Shown in pieces: positions 19,426-27,353 of a DNA stretch of 52,247 nucleotides (positions are counted from its first letter, which is position 1; every line of letters starts with the position of its first letter). Made by a program: the position numbers and the translations under genes. The notes beneath the pieces were generated by a model. The model ran no database searches, was not told the origin of the DNA, and saw only the letters and a program-made list of their open reading frames with translations. Source of the stretch: Alcanivorax sp. UBA4485 (GTDB taxonomy: Bacteria > Pseudomonadota > Gammaproteobacteria > Pseudomonadales > Alcanivoracaceae); the NCBI GenBank assembly GCA_002389055.1, contig DGNT01000127.1, positions 1-52,247 on the forward strand, written 5' to 3'.

Positions 19426-20387
19426 GTCCGGCCCTGCAGCAGGGCGAGGGGCCCATCGTGGTGGCGGCCTTGTACCGCTTTACCCGCCTCGACGACTACG
19501 AAGCTCTGCGCGAGCCGTTGCTGGCGCTGATGCTCGAGCGCGACGTGCACGGCACTCTGTTGCTGGCCCGTGAAGGCATCAACGGCACCGTCTCCGGCGC
19601 CCGTGACGATGTCGATGCGGTGGTCGGCTGGTTGCGCGCGGATCCGCGCTTCGCGGAGATGGAATACAAGGAATCCTTCGCCGCCGAACATCCTTTCCTG
19701 CGCACCAAGGTGAAGCTCAAGAAAGAGATCGTCACCATGGGCGTGGAGGATCTCGACCCCAACGCCAATCGTGGCACCTATCTGGAAGCCGAGGAGTGGA
19801 ACCGGGTGATCGCCGACCCGGAAACCCTGGTGATCGATACCCGCAACGACTACGAGTACGAAGTGGGTACTTTCCAGGGCGCGGTGAATCCCAACACCAA
19901 GGCGTTCCGCGAATTCCCCGACTACGTGAAAGAACACCTGGACCCGGCCAAGCACAAGAAGGTGGCGATGTTCTGCACCGGCGGCATCCGTTGTGAGAAG
20001 TCCACGGCCTATCTGCGTGAGCAGGGTTTCGAAGAGGTGTACCACCTTAAGGGCGGGATTCTGAAGTACCTGGAAGAGACGCCGCCGGAGGCGTCGCTGT
20101 GGCAGGGCGAATGTTTCGTCTTCGACGAGCGTGTCACCGTGGACCAGGCGCTGCGGCCGGGCGGTTATGATCAGTGCCACGCTTGCCGGCGGCCGATCAG
20201 CGAGGACGACAAGGCGTCGCCGCTGTACCAGAAGGGCTTGTCCTGCCCGCGCTGTTACCACGAATCGTCGGCGGAGCAGAAGGCGCGTTTCGCCGAGCGT
20301 CAGAAGCAGATCGAGCTGGCCCGCCAGCGGGGGACCCGCCATCTGGGTGTGGATCAGCACGCTGATGGTGATCCTTCCCCAGACTGA
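19422..20387 (+). CDS. trhO: tRNA uridine(34) hydroxylase TrhO (YceA family)
   Basis: Oxygen-dependent hydroxylation of wobble uridine 34 in tRNA. 321 residues from the ATG at 19422. An N-terminal ferredoxin-like domain (residues about 1-100, REGINGTVSGARDDVDAVV) leads to the rhodanese domain (about 120-220). The active-site cysteine is Cys185 in MFCTGGIRCEKSTAY. The C-terminal region carries two CxxC pairs (CHACRRP and CPRCYH), a probable zinc knuckle present in many family members. It is translationally coupled to the BolA gene. Confidence 0.95.
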   Translation: MSPALQQGEGPIVVAALYRFTRLDDYEALREPLLALMLERDVHGTLLLAREGINGTVSGARDDVDAVVGWLRADPRFAEMEYKESFAAEHPFLRTKVKLKKEIVTMGVEDLDPNANRGTYLEAEEWNRVIADPETLVIDTRNDYEYEVGTFQGAVNPNTKAFREFPDYVKEHLDPAKHKKVAMFCTGGIRCEKSTAYLREQGFEEVYHLKGGILKYLEETPPEASLWQGECFVFDERVTVDQALRPGGYDQCHACRRPISEDDKASPLYQKGLSCPRCYHESSAEQKARFAERQKQIELARQRGTRHLGVDQHADGDPSPD

Positions 20388-20425
20388 GCCTGCCTGTTGG
20401 GGGCTTCCCCTCCAGAAAGACCGCA

Positions 20426-20533
20426 CCGGGTTCGGGTATGTCCGTCCAGGACACGCCACGAGTACGTCCCTGTAGGCTCGTGTTTGGCCGTCCCTGGCCA
20501 AACACGGTCCTGGACGGACATACTCGAACCCGG
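20426..20533 (+). repeat. GTCCCT three-way-junction element
   Basis: Stem A pairs 20426-20452 with 20507-20533 (27 bp, one mismatch). Inside, hairpin B pairs CACGAG (20457-20462) with CTCGTG (20477-20482) and is capped by TAC-GTCCCT-GTA. Hairpin C is a perfect 11-bp stem, 20479-20489 with 20496-20506, whose whole loop is GTCCCT. B and C share bases 20479-20482 and so compete. GTCC/GGAC also occurs in stem A. The repeated loop sequence suggests a recognised motif. Confidence 0.8.
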
Positions 20534-20593
20534 CGCTCCTTGGAAGATTTGCGGCCATGGGCGGCTACGTAGCCGGCTTTGGGGGAGCGGTCT

Positions 20594-20738
20594 TGTGGGA
20601 GCTTGCCTTGCAAGCGAAAGGGTGGCGCCAGCCACCCGGCGGGATTCCAGAGACCTTGTTTGTGCGGCCGTTAGAGGTCTCTCTGGGATCCTGCCGGCCG
20701 GCTTTGCCGGCCTTTCGCGGGCAGGGCCCGCTCCCACA
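20594..20738. repeat. REP sequences in inverted pair (BIME-like)
   Basis: The left copy starts TGTGGGAGC at 20594; the right copy ends GCTCCCACA at 20738 in opposite orientation. Each has the order TGTGGGAGC, CGAAAGG, a small GC hairpin, GGCGGGATTCCAGAGA or CGGCAGGATCCCAGAGA, then the centre. This is the layout of Pseudomonas-type REP doublets. The right copy matches the single copy at 32980-33050 closely. Confidence 0.85.
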
Positions 20739-20747
20739 GGTCCGCTC

Positions 20748-21866
20748 CTACACGCTCGATTCGGTGGCGGGGGTGGGGTCTTTGCTGGGTTCGGGGTGGC
20801 AGCCGGCCTGGCCGCGCCAGTCGGGGGCCAGGCCGAAGCGCAGTTCGCCGGTGGTAATGGTGCTGGTGCCGGAGAAGAAGAACATGCCTATGGTGATCAG
20901 TTGCAGGCTGAGGATGACGCCGGGCTGCCACAGGGCCTGCAGGCCGGTGACCAGGGAGGGCGCGGCCGCCGTCGCGGTGGGCAGCAGCAGGCTGATCAGT
21001 ACTCCGTAGCCGGCGGCCAGCAGCGCCATGCTCTGGTAGGTGGAGAAGCGGCGGCTGCCGCCGCGATAGTCGGCGCGCAGGAATTCCGAGTAGACCCGCC
21101 ACAGCTGGCTGCCGACCAGGGCCAGGGCGAACGCCGCCGCGAACAAGCCATGGAAGAACAGGCTGGCGCACAGTAGCGCCAGGGCGGTGTGCAGCACGCA
21201 GGTGACCGCCTGGATCGGCACCACGCGGACCGCTTCCATGTCGCCGGCGAAGGCAATCTTTTTGGTTTTGCCCAGGAACACATGGTGGAGCCGGCCGAAG
21301 CAGCGCTTGGCCCAGCGAGGCGTCAGGTGCACCGGCTTGCCGTAGCAGCAGCCGAAGCTGATGCAGGCCAGGCGGCCGACGCCTTCGCCGAGCACGTAGG
21401 CGATTGCCATGGCGGCGAGCAGCGGCATGATCGGCAGGGCGGTCTGCCAGTAGGCGCGGGCGATGGCGTCGGCGCCCCATAGCAGCAGCGGCGCGAGGAG
21501 GATACCGATAAAGCTGGCGCCGCCGACGGTGAAACCGTGGCGGTTCTTCTCCACCACGCTGGCGATGATCTTGGCGGCCGGCAGGCAGATGGCGAGCACC
21601 CCGGCGGTGAGTCCCAGGGCGATGGCCAGCGGCACGCCGGAAGCGCCGGTGAGCACGATAAAGGTGGCCACGCCGAGGCCGCCGGCGAGGCCGGTGAACA
21701 GGCCGTAGAAGGTGAGGTTGAGTCCGCGCCAGGAGCCGTCGCTGTTTTTCGCTAGGGGCAGCGAAGCGACGAACTGCCAGCGTTCGCGGGGCAGCTCCCG
21801 GAACAGCACCCGGTAGACGGCGGCGAACACCAGAGCCAGGGCCAGTATCAACAGATCCGCGTGCAT
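20748..21866 (-). CDS. Lgt-like polytopic membrane protein
   Basis: 372 residues, very hydrophobic, with eight or more predicted membrane helices from residue 4 to about 350. The central GEGVGRLACISFGCCYGKP near residue 165 and EFLRADYRGG near 265 resemble the signature and C-terminal loop of prolipoprotein diacylglyceryl transferase (Lgt). The protein is longer than standard Lgt (about 260-290 residues), and the loop between them (HLTPRWAKRCFGRLHHVFLG) is unusual. Family resemblance is clear; whether it transfers diacylglycerol is open. Its stop lies 10 bp from the REP pair. A divergent GMC oxidoreductase shares its 180-bp upstream region. Confidence 0.75.
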   Translation of the reverse strand: MHADLLILALALVFAAVYRVLFRELPRERWQFVASLPLAKNSDGSWRGLNLTFYGLFTGLAGGLGVATFIVLTGASGVPLAIALGLTAGVLAICLPAAKIIASVVEKNRHGFTVGGASFIGILLAPLLLWGADAIARAYWQTALPIMPLLAAMAIAYVLGEGVGRLACISFGCCYGKPVHLTPRWAKRCFGRLHHVFLGKTKKIAFAGDMEAVRVVPIQAVTCVLHTALALLCASLFFHGLFAAAFALALVGSQLWRVYSEFLRADYRGGSRRFSTYQSMALLAAGYGVLISLLLPTATAAAPSLVTGLQALWQPGVILSLQLITIGMFFFSGTSTITTGELRFGLAPDWRGQAGCHPEPSKDPTPATESSV

Positions 21867-22046
21867 GGTTTTCTCCCGTGAACGTTATCCCTTGATCGGT
21901 ACCGGCAGGCTAGGCCGGCGTCGGGGACGCGCCGGTGACAGGGCGGTGACGGTTCGGTGACCGCCGTCGCGTGGACAAGGGGCGGCGCCCGAATTATGGT
22001 GCATAAAAAAGCATTGGTGCCCGCCCGGGCATACAGGGGATAAACC

Positions 22047-23615
22047 ATGGAAAGGGTAAGCACGCTGATTATCGGCAGCGGCTTCGGCGGTGCGGTGATG
22101 GCCTGCCGGCTGGCGGAAAAAGGGGACAAGGTGGTGGTGCTGGAGCGGGGCCGGCGCTGGCTGCCTGAGGATTACCCCAGTGTCAGCCAGCGCGACTGGC
22201 TGTGGGATGAGGACGAGCCGGAGCAACAGAACGGCTGGCTGGATTTCCGCTATTTCGGCGATATGAGCGTGGCGCTGGGTGCCGGTGTTGGCGGCGGCTC
22301 GCTGATTTACGCCAATGTCAGCGTGGCGCCACCGCCGGAGGTGTTCGAGCACGGCTGGCCGGAGGCGATCCGCTTTGACACCCTGCGCGAACATTTCCGC
22401 GTCAGCGGCGAAATGCTCAACGTGCAGACCCTGCCCGACCACCAGTGGACCCCGCGTACCCGGCTGATGCACGAAGCCGCCGACAAGCTCGGTCAGCGCC
22501 ACCGTTTCCGCGTGGTGCCGCAGGCGATCAGCTTCGATCCGGACTGGCACGACGGCCTGGACAACGCCTACAGCTACGCACGCAGCAAGACCTGGACCAA
22601 CGCCCAGGGACGGCAGCAGGGTACCTGTGTGCACTGCGGCAACTGCGACCTGGGCTGCCCGGTGCAGGCCAAGAACACCCTGGACCTCAATTACCTGGCC
22701 CGGGCCGAGCAGAAAGGCGCGGAGATACGGCCTTTACACCATGTGCGCTGGATCCGGCCGCTGCAGGGCGGCGGTTACGAGGTCGGCGTCAACGACCTGG
22801 ACGCCCGGGCCTGGCGGCTGATACGCGCGGATAAGGTGATCGTCGCCGCCGGCAGTGTCGGCTCCACCGAGTTGCTGCTGCGCTGCCGCGATCAGTACAA
22901 GACCCTGCCCAAGCTGAGCCGGGCGTTGGGCCGGGGCTGGACCAGCAACGGCGACTTCTTCACCCCGGCGTTCTATGCCGACCGGCATCTGGCGCCGAGC
23001 CGCGGGCCGACCATCACCGCCGCGATTGATTATCTGGACGGCGCCGATGGCGGGGCCCGCTATTTCGTGGAGGACGGCGGTATTCCGGATGTCCTGGGCA
23101 ATCTGCTGCGCCACGCCGGCAAACACCCGAAGCTGGCGCGAACCCGGCTGGCGGCGGCGCTGCTGGACTACCGTCGCGATAACACCCCGTTCGAAAACAT
23201 GATGCCCTGGTTCGGGCAGGCCCGGGACGAGCCGGGCGGGCGCTTCTATCTGGGGCGCCGCTGGTACGCCCCCTGGAAACGGGACCGGCTGCGCTTGAGC
23301 TGGGATTACCGCAAGGCGGAGAAGGCGGTGCAGGGGCTGGCGGACCGCCACCTGGCGCTCACCGAAGTGACCGGCGGGCGCGCCAGCACACCGGCCACCT
23401 GGCGCTGGTTCAAGAACCTGATCACGCCGCACCCGCTGGGCGGCTGCAATATGGCCGATACCGTGAAGCAGGGTGTGGTCAACCACGCCGGCGAGGTGTT
23501 CAATTATCCTCAGTTGTTCGTGGTGGACGGCGCCACGGTACCCAGCGCCCTGGGGCTGAACCCGTCGCGGACCATTGCCGCGCTGGCGGAACACGCCGCC
23601 GCCCAATGGCGCTGA
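22047..23615 (+). CDS. GMC-family oxidoreductase, cholesterol-oxidase-like
   Basis: FAD flavoprotein predicted to oxidise an alcohol, perhaps a sterol or other hydrophobic substrate. 522 residues. The N-terminal Rossmann motif is LIIGSGFGGAVMACRLAEKG. The GMC/cholesterol-oxidase loop GAGVGGGSLIYANVS lies near residue 78 and the C-terminal FAD/active-site segment TPHPLGGCNMAD near 463, then DGATVPSALGLNPSRTIAAL. Between them CVHCGNCDLGCPVQAKNT near residue 194 is a cysteine cluster found in this subgroup; whether it binds a metal or iron-sulfur centre is not known. No signal peptide is seen. Confidence 0.88.
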   Translation: MERVSTLIIGSGFGGAVMACRLAEKGDKVVVLERGRRWLPEDYPSVSQRDWLWDEDEPEQQNGWLDFRYFGDMSVALGAGVGGGSLIYANVSVAPPPEVFEHGWPEAIRFDTLREHFRVSGEMLNVQTLPDHQWTPRTRLMHEAADKLGQRHRFRVVPQAISFDPDWHDGLDNAYSYARSKTWTNAQGRQQGTCVHCGNCDLGCPVQAKNTLDLNYLARAEQKGAEIRPLHHVRWIRPLQGGGYEVGVNDLDARAWRLIRADKVIVAAGSVGSTELLLRCRDQYKTLPKLSRALGRGWTSNGDFFTPAFYADRHLAPSRGPTITAAIDYLDGADGGARYFVEDGGIPDVLGNLLRHAGKHPKLARTRLAAALLDYRRDNTPFENMMPWFGQARDEPGGRFYLGRRWYAPWKRDRLRLSWDYRKAEKAVQGLADRHLALTEVTGGRASTPATWRWFKNLITPHPLGGCNMADTVKQGVVNHAGEVFNYPQLFVVDGATVPSALGLNPSRTIAALAEHAAAQWR

Positions 23616-23664
23616 ACGGTGTGGCGCTGAACATTGCATTATCCGGCACAGCAGGTGAGATTTT

Positions 23665-24243
23665 ATGAGTGACGACAACCGATACCATGTACGCCTGACC
23701 GGTGAGCTGATGGGCGGCGCCGACGCCGGCCAGGTGGCGGCGAACCTGGCCCGCCTGTTCAAGATGCCGGAAGAGAAAGCCGCCTTGTTGGTCAGCGGCC
23801 AGCCGCGGGTGGTGAAGAAGGGCGCCGACGAAGCCACGGCGCGGAAATTCCAGGTGGCCTTGCGGCAGGCCGGCGCCCGTTGCGAACTGCTGCCGGTGGA
23901 GGCCGCCGCCCCGGCGCCTCAAGAGCCGGAACCCGCGGACGCGGAGCCGGCACGCCAGGACGCGGCGGCATCAGCCGCCCCGGCGCCGACGGCGGCCGGG
24001 CATCAAGACGGGGATATTGAGACGGTGGGTACGATCCGCACCGGCGGCACCGGTTTCAGCGGTGCTTTCGAAGTGGCGCCGGTGGGTGCGGATCTGGACA
24101 CATCGGAACGTGATCAGCCAGCGGCGGCGCCGGATATCACTCATCTGTCCATGGCTGAACCGGGCGCTGATTTGGAGCCGCTCAAACAGGAGCAGGAAGT
24201 GGTGGTGCCGGATATCAGCCACCTGTCGATCAAACCGGACTGA
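23665..24243 (+). CDS. Protein with L7/L12-C-like N-terminal domain and PDIxHLS repeats
   Basis: 192 residues. The first 75 (YHVRLTGELMGGADAGQVAA, then KMPEEKAALLVSGQP and VVKKGADEATARKFQVAL) match a small domain that recurs at the N-terminus of many gammaproteobacterial proteins and resembles the ribosomal L7/L12 C-terminal fold. An Ala/Pro/Glu-rich linker follows. The C-terminal third repeats a motif, PDITHLSMAEPG and PDISHLSIKPD, about 30 residues apart, each preceded by an acidic segment. No membrane helix is seen. Function unknown. It starts 49 bp after the GMC gene on the same strand and is followed at once by a REP hairpin. Confidence 0.75.
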   Translation: MSDDNRYHVRLTGELMGGADAGQVAANLARLFKMPEEKAALLVSGQPRVVKKGADEATARKFQVALRQAGARCELLPVEAAAPAPQEPEPADAEPARQDAAASAAPAPTAAGHQDGDIETVGTIRTGGTGFSGAFEVAPVGADLDTSERDQPAAAPDITHLSMAEPGADLEPLKQEQEVVVPDISHLSIKPD

Positions 24244-24246
24244 CTT

Positions 24247-24286
24247 TGTGGGAGCTTGCCTTTCGCGGGCGAGGCCCGCTCCCACA
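24247..24286. repeat. Single short REP hairpin, chimeric
   Basis: TGTGGGAGC and GCTCCCACA close a 40-bp hairpin. Its left half (GAGCTTGCC) matches the left copy at 20594 and its right half (TTTCGCGGGC then GCCCGCTCCCACA) matches the right copy. That is what collapse of an inverted REP pair would leave. It sits between convergent genes and may act as a terminator. Confidence 0.75.
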
Positions 24287-24321
24287 GCCCGCTCCAACAA
24301 GGCGCCACTTTTGGCACTGCC

Positions 24322-24864
24322 TCAGCCTTGAGAACCTTCGGGTCCCTGGAAGTGCAGCATCATTTCTTCCAGCACGTCGGGGATGCCGTTGGCCATCTGC
24401 CGCACCAGCTGGCTGTCGTTCCAGATTTCGTCCAGAGCCGGGTCGTCGTCGACGCCGGAAATCAACAGCATGGGCAGCAACCAGGTGGCCATGGGGTCGT
24501 CGTCCTCGTCGCTGTGCCAGCGCTCTTCGTGCAGCAGCATGCCGCTCAGGAAGCCGGCGCACCAGGACGCCAGGTCGTCGCCGTCCTCTTCGCGGTAGGG
24601 GTCGAGCAGGCAGGGCAGGTTGATACGCTCGCCGCCCAGGGTGTCGGTGAGCAGGCGGCCGCGCAGTTCGTCCAGGGCCCCGGCCACCGCCTCCGGCAGG
24701 GACATTTCCAGTGCCAGGCCGAAATCCGCCGGGCCGTCGTAGGGGCCCACGGTGAAGGCGCAGATCAGACCGTGGGTCTCCACCCAGGAGGGCGCTTCTT
24801 CGCCCTGGCCGGCGAAATAGGTTTCCACGGTGTGTTTCAGGTGGGGGTTGGAAATTCCGCTCAT
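24322..24864 (-). CDS. YecA/YgfB family protein (UPF0149)
   Basis: 180 residues from the ATG at 24864; a longer open frame upstream overlaps the cyclase gene and is rejected. The pattern of a UPF0149 protein is clear: ETHGLICAFTVGPYDG near residue 27, CLLDPYREEDGDDLASWCAG near 85 and GFLSGMLLHEERW near 105, with a highly acidic C-half. Members are all-helical and of unclear function; E. coli YgfB affects expression of other genes. The start lies 16 bp after the diguanylate cyclase stop, so the two probably share a transcript. Confidence 0.88.
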   Translation of the reverse strand: MSGISNPHLKHTVETYFAGQGEEAPSWVETHGLICAFTVGPYDGPADFGLALEMSLPEAVAGALDELRGRLLTDTLGGERINLPCLLDPYREEDGDDLASWCAGFLSGMLLHEERWHSDEDDDPMATWLLPMLLISGVDDDPALDEIWNDSQLVRQMANGIPDVLEEMMLHFQGPEGSQG

Positions 24865-24880
24865 ACTGTCGCCGCTGCCG

Positions 24881-26020
24881 TTAATTGGGATGGCAAGGAT
24901 ACCCGCTTGCCGAGGCCTCTGAAACCGGCGCCCGCGTGCAACTGGTGCGCAGGGTGTCACGGCCGGCGGCTTTGGCCTGATAGAGCGCCTGGTCGGCGCG
25001 CTCGATGAACTCCGCTGCCGGCTCCCCCCACAGGTGCCCGGCCAGCCCGCAGGATAGGGTGATCCGCAGCGACGGATCGAAATCATAGCGTTGCGTGGCG
25101 AAGGTCTCTTTCAGACGGGTCATGGCGGCTTCGCAATCGGCGTGTTCGGACTGTGGGAACAGCACCACGAACTCTTCGCCACCGTAGCGGGCCAGCACGT
25201 CGGAGCGGCGCAGGCACTGGCTGGCGAGCGTGGCGAAGCGCTTCAGCACCTCGTCACCGGCGGGGTGGCCGTAGGTGTCGTTGATGCGCTTGAAGTGATC
25301 CAGGTCGACCAGTGCGATATGCAGGGGAATGTGCTCGCGGTCGGTGCGGGACAGCTCCTCTTCCAGCCGCTCCAGGAAGTGGCGGCGATTGAACAGGTCG
25401 GTGAGTTCGTCGCGGATGGCGATGCTGGCGAGCCGGTCGTGGGCCTGACGCAGGGATTCACGCTGGGCGCGAAAACGCTGTTGGAGGTTATGGATATAGC
25501 CGCCCATGTAGACGAACCAGGCGAGAATCAGCGCCAGCACGCCCCACTGGCTCACCGACAGGGCAAGAATCTGAGTGAGGGGCAGCTCCACCCATTCATA
25601 GACCAGCAGCACCGTGAACGAAAACTGGGCGATCACCGCCATCACAATCTGCTGGCGGCGGTCCAGGGAAAACACGCCGAAGGTCATCATGATCAGGTAC
25701 AGGCTGAGCAGGGCGCCGCGCAACTCGCGGGCATGGAACAGCAGCAGGGTGATCACCACGATACCGGCGAACATCTGCACCATGGTCAGGCTGGGGTCCT
25801 TGAAGCGCTCGGTGAAGCCGCTGCGCACCAGCACGAACACCACCAGATTGGCGGCGAACAGACTGCCGAAAATCAGCAAATGGGGGGTGCGCGGGTCGAA
25901 GGCGGCGATTTCCACGCCCACCACGGTGCCGCCCCAAAGCAGCAAGTAGGAGTAGATCGCCATTAGTTGCCGGCGCAGCCGCAGGGCGCGCTCGGGACGG
26001 TGGGAAAGAACCAGCTTCAT
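24881..26020 (-). CDS. Diguanylate cyclase, membrane sensor plus GGDEF domain
   Basis: Makes cyclic di-GMP from two GTP. About 379 residues from the ATG at 26020 (a TTG 12 bases earlier is possible). Five or six hydrophobic helices fill residues about 15-185, with no extracytoplasmic domain. A short coiled coil (RFRAQRESLRQAHDRL) leads to the GGDEF domain from about residue 205. The active site is intact, YGGEEFVVLFP. An RxxD inhibitory site (RRSD) lies five residues before GGEEF, so product feedback inhibition is expected. It diverges from the acyl-CoA dehydrogenase operon across a 224-bp spacer. Confidence 0.92.
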   Translation of the reverse strand: MKLVLSHRPERALRLRRQLMAIYSYLLLWGGTVVGVEIAAFDPRTPHLLIFGSLFAANLVVFVLVRSGFTERFKDPSLTMVQMFAGIVVITLLLFHARELRGALLSLYLIMMTFGVFSLDRRQQIVMAVIAQFSFTVLLVYEWVELPLTQILALSVSQWGVLALILAWFVYMGGYIHNLQQRFRAQRESLRQAHDRLASIAIRDELTDLFNRRHFLERLEEELSRTDREHIPLHIALVDLDHFKRINDTYGHPAGDEVLKRFATLASQCLRRSDVLARYGGEEFVVLFPQSEHADCEAAMTRLKETFATQRYDFDPSLRITLSCGLAGHLWGEPAAEFIERADQALYQAKAAGRDTLRTSCTRAPVSEASASGYPCHPN

Positions 26021-26211
26021 GTTGTTATTCAATGCAAGGCCCGCCTGGTTTTTGCCACCCCTGGCTGGTTCTCAAGGTGTCCGGCCCCTGAGATGAACGC
26101 CGCATCTCATACTTTATCATTGTGTCATGGTTCACACTTTAGTCGTTGCTGGTACCAAAGCAAGGGTATGACTTGCCGGTCACACCGAAATAGTGACAGA
26201 CTCGTCGAGTT

Positions 26212-26227
26212 AAACAAACGTTTGATT
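26212..26227. promoter_or_regulatory. Candidate TetR-type operator upstream of paired acyl-CoA dehydrogenases
   Basis: The perfect 10-bp palindrome CAAACGTTTG (26215-26224), extended by AA/TT one base out, lies 18 bp before the start codon. CAAAC/GTTTG half-sites are used by fatty-acid-responsive TetR regulators such as PsrA, but PsrA sites have a spacer and this does not. No TetR gene is nearby. The regulator is inference. Confidence 0.5.
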
Positions 26228-26244
26228 GGTTTATAGAGGATGCC

Positions 26245-27342
26245 ATGTCCACCGATTTGCCTATCGACCTGAGATTGTCCGAGGAGCAGCGCATCAGCCG
26301 CGAAGGCATGCGCCGCTTCGCCTCGCAAACCCTGGCGCCCGGCGCCCGCGCCGCCGATGAAGCGGCCGCCGCCGACCCCCAGGTGCTGGCGGCCATCGCC
26401 GGTTTCGGCCTGACCTTGATGAGCCTGCCGGAAGCTCTGGGCGGCGCCGGCTTGCCGCGCTCGCCGATGGGCAATGTGCTCGCCTGCGAGGACCTGGGGG
26501 AGGGCGATCTGAGCCAGAGCCTGGCGGCGCTGGCGCCGCTGGGGGTCGTGAACGCGCTGCTCGACTTCGGCGACGACGCCCAGCACGAGGCCTGGTTGCC
26601 CCGTTTCGCCAGCGAAGAGCCGGTGCCCGCGGCGGTGGCGTTGGCGGAGCCCCGCGCCACCTTCGAGCCGGCCGACCTGCGCACCACCGCCCGCCGTGAC
26701 GGCGACGACTACATCCTGGACGGCGAAAAATGCCTGATTCCGCTGGTCGAGCAGTGCCAGCTGTTCCTGGTGGTGGCCGCCGCCGACGACGGCCCGGCGG
26801 CGTTTATCGTCGAGGCCGACAGCGCGGGCCTGAGCCGCGCACGGCAGGATTACATGGGGCTGCGCAGCGCCGAGCCCGGCACCCTGACCCTGGAAGGCGT
26901 GCGGGTGCCGGCCGCCCAGCGGCTCGCCCACTTCGATCTGGAGCGGCTGGTGAGCCTGTCGCGGATCGGCCTGGCGGCGCTGGCCACCGGCTGCTGCCAG
27001 GCGGTGCTTGAGCAATGCGTGCCCTATGCCCTGGAGCGCAAGGCGTTCGGGGAAGCGATCGCCCGGCGTCAGTCGGTGGCCTTTATGATCGCGGACATCG
27101 GCATTGAGATCGAAGGCATGCGTCTGCTCACCTGGCGGGCCGCCAGCCGCGCGGAGCAGGGCCTGCCATTCCAGCGCGAGGCCTATCTGGCGTTTCTGCA
27201 GAGCATGGAGAAAGCCATGCGCATCGCCACCGACGGCGTACAGGTGTTCGGCGGCGCCGGCTTCGTGCGCGACTACCCGCTGGAAATGTACTACCGGAAC
27301 CTGCGCGGCCTGTCGGCCCTGCACGGCGCGCTGATGGTGTAA
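26245..27342 (+). CDS. Acyl-CoA dehydrogenase-like protein lacking the catalytic glutamate
   Basis: 365 residues, first gene of a two-gene operon, with AGAGGATGCC as ribosome-binding site. The dehydrogenase fold is evident: a helical N-domain, LERKAFGEAIARRQ near residue 265 and QVFGGAGFVRDYPLEM near 333. Active-site features are degraded. The middle-domain EPGAGSD is EPRATFE, the WITNG loop is CLIPLVEQ, and the usual YEGT is LHGA, so the catalytic base is missing. The protein ends soon after. Its partner 11 bp downstream keeps the glutamate, which suggests an unequal alpha/beta enzyme like the steroid-degrading ChsE pairs. The substrate is unknown. Confidence 0.85.
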   Translation: MSTDLPIDLRLSEEQRISREGMRRFASQTLAPGARAADEAAAADPQVLAAIAGFGLTLMSLPEALGGAGLPRSPMGNVLACEDLGEGDLSQSLAALAPLGVVNALLDFGDDAQHEAWLPRFASEEPVPAAVALAEPRATFEPADLRTTARRDGDDYILDGEKCLIPLVEQCQLFLVVAAADDGPAAFIVEADSAGLSRARQDYMGLRSAEPGTLTLEGVRVPAAQRLAHFDLERLVSLSRIGLAALATGCCQAVLEQCVPYALERKAFGEAIARRQSVAFMIADIGIEIEGMRLLTWRAASRAEQGLPFQREAYLAFLQSMEKAMRIATDGVQVFGGAGFVRDYPLEMYYRNLRGLSALHGALMV

Positions 27343-27353
27343 GGAGAGATTCC

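Larger units (their letters stand above)
20388..20747. other. Gene-free 360-bp stretch: mosaic of repeats
   Basis: Between the trhO stop and the convergent Lgt-like gene there is no credible ORF. It holds, in order, the GTCCCT three-way element (20426-20533), a 12-bp palindrome GGCTACGTAGCC (20563-20574) and an inverted REP pair (20594-20738). No T-run terminator is seen, so the hairpins may serve to end both convergent transcripts. Confidence 0.8.

Noticed and set aside
20397..21176. 259-residue plus-strand open frame over the repeat mosaic
   Set aside because: It runs through inverted repeats and then antisense to the Lgt-like gene; no start site or family resemblance.
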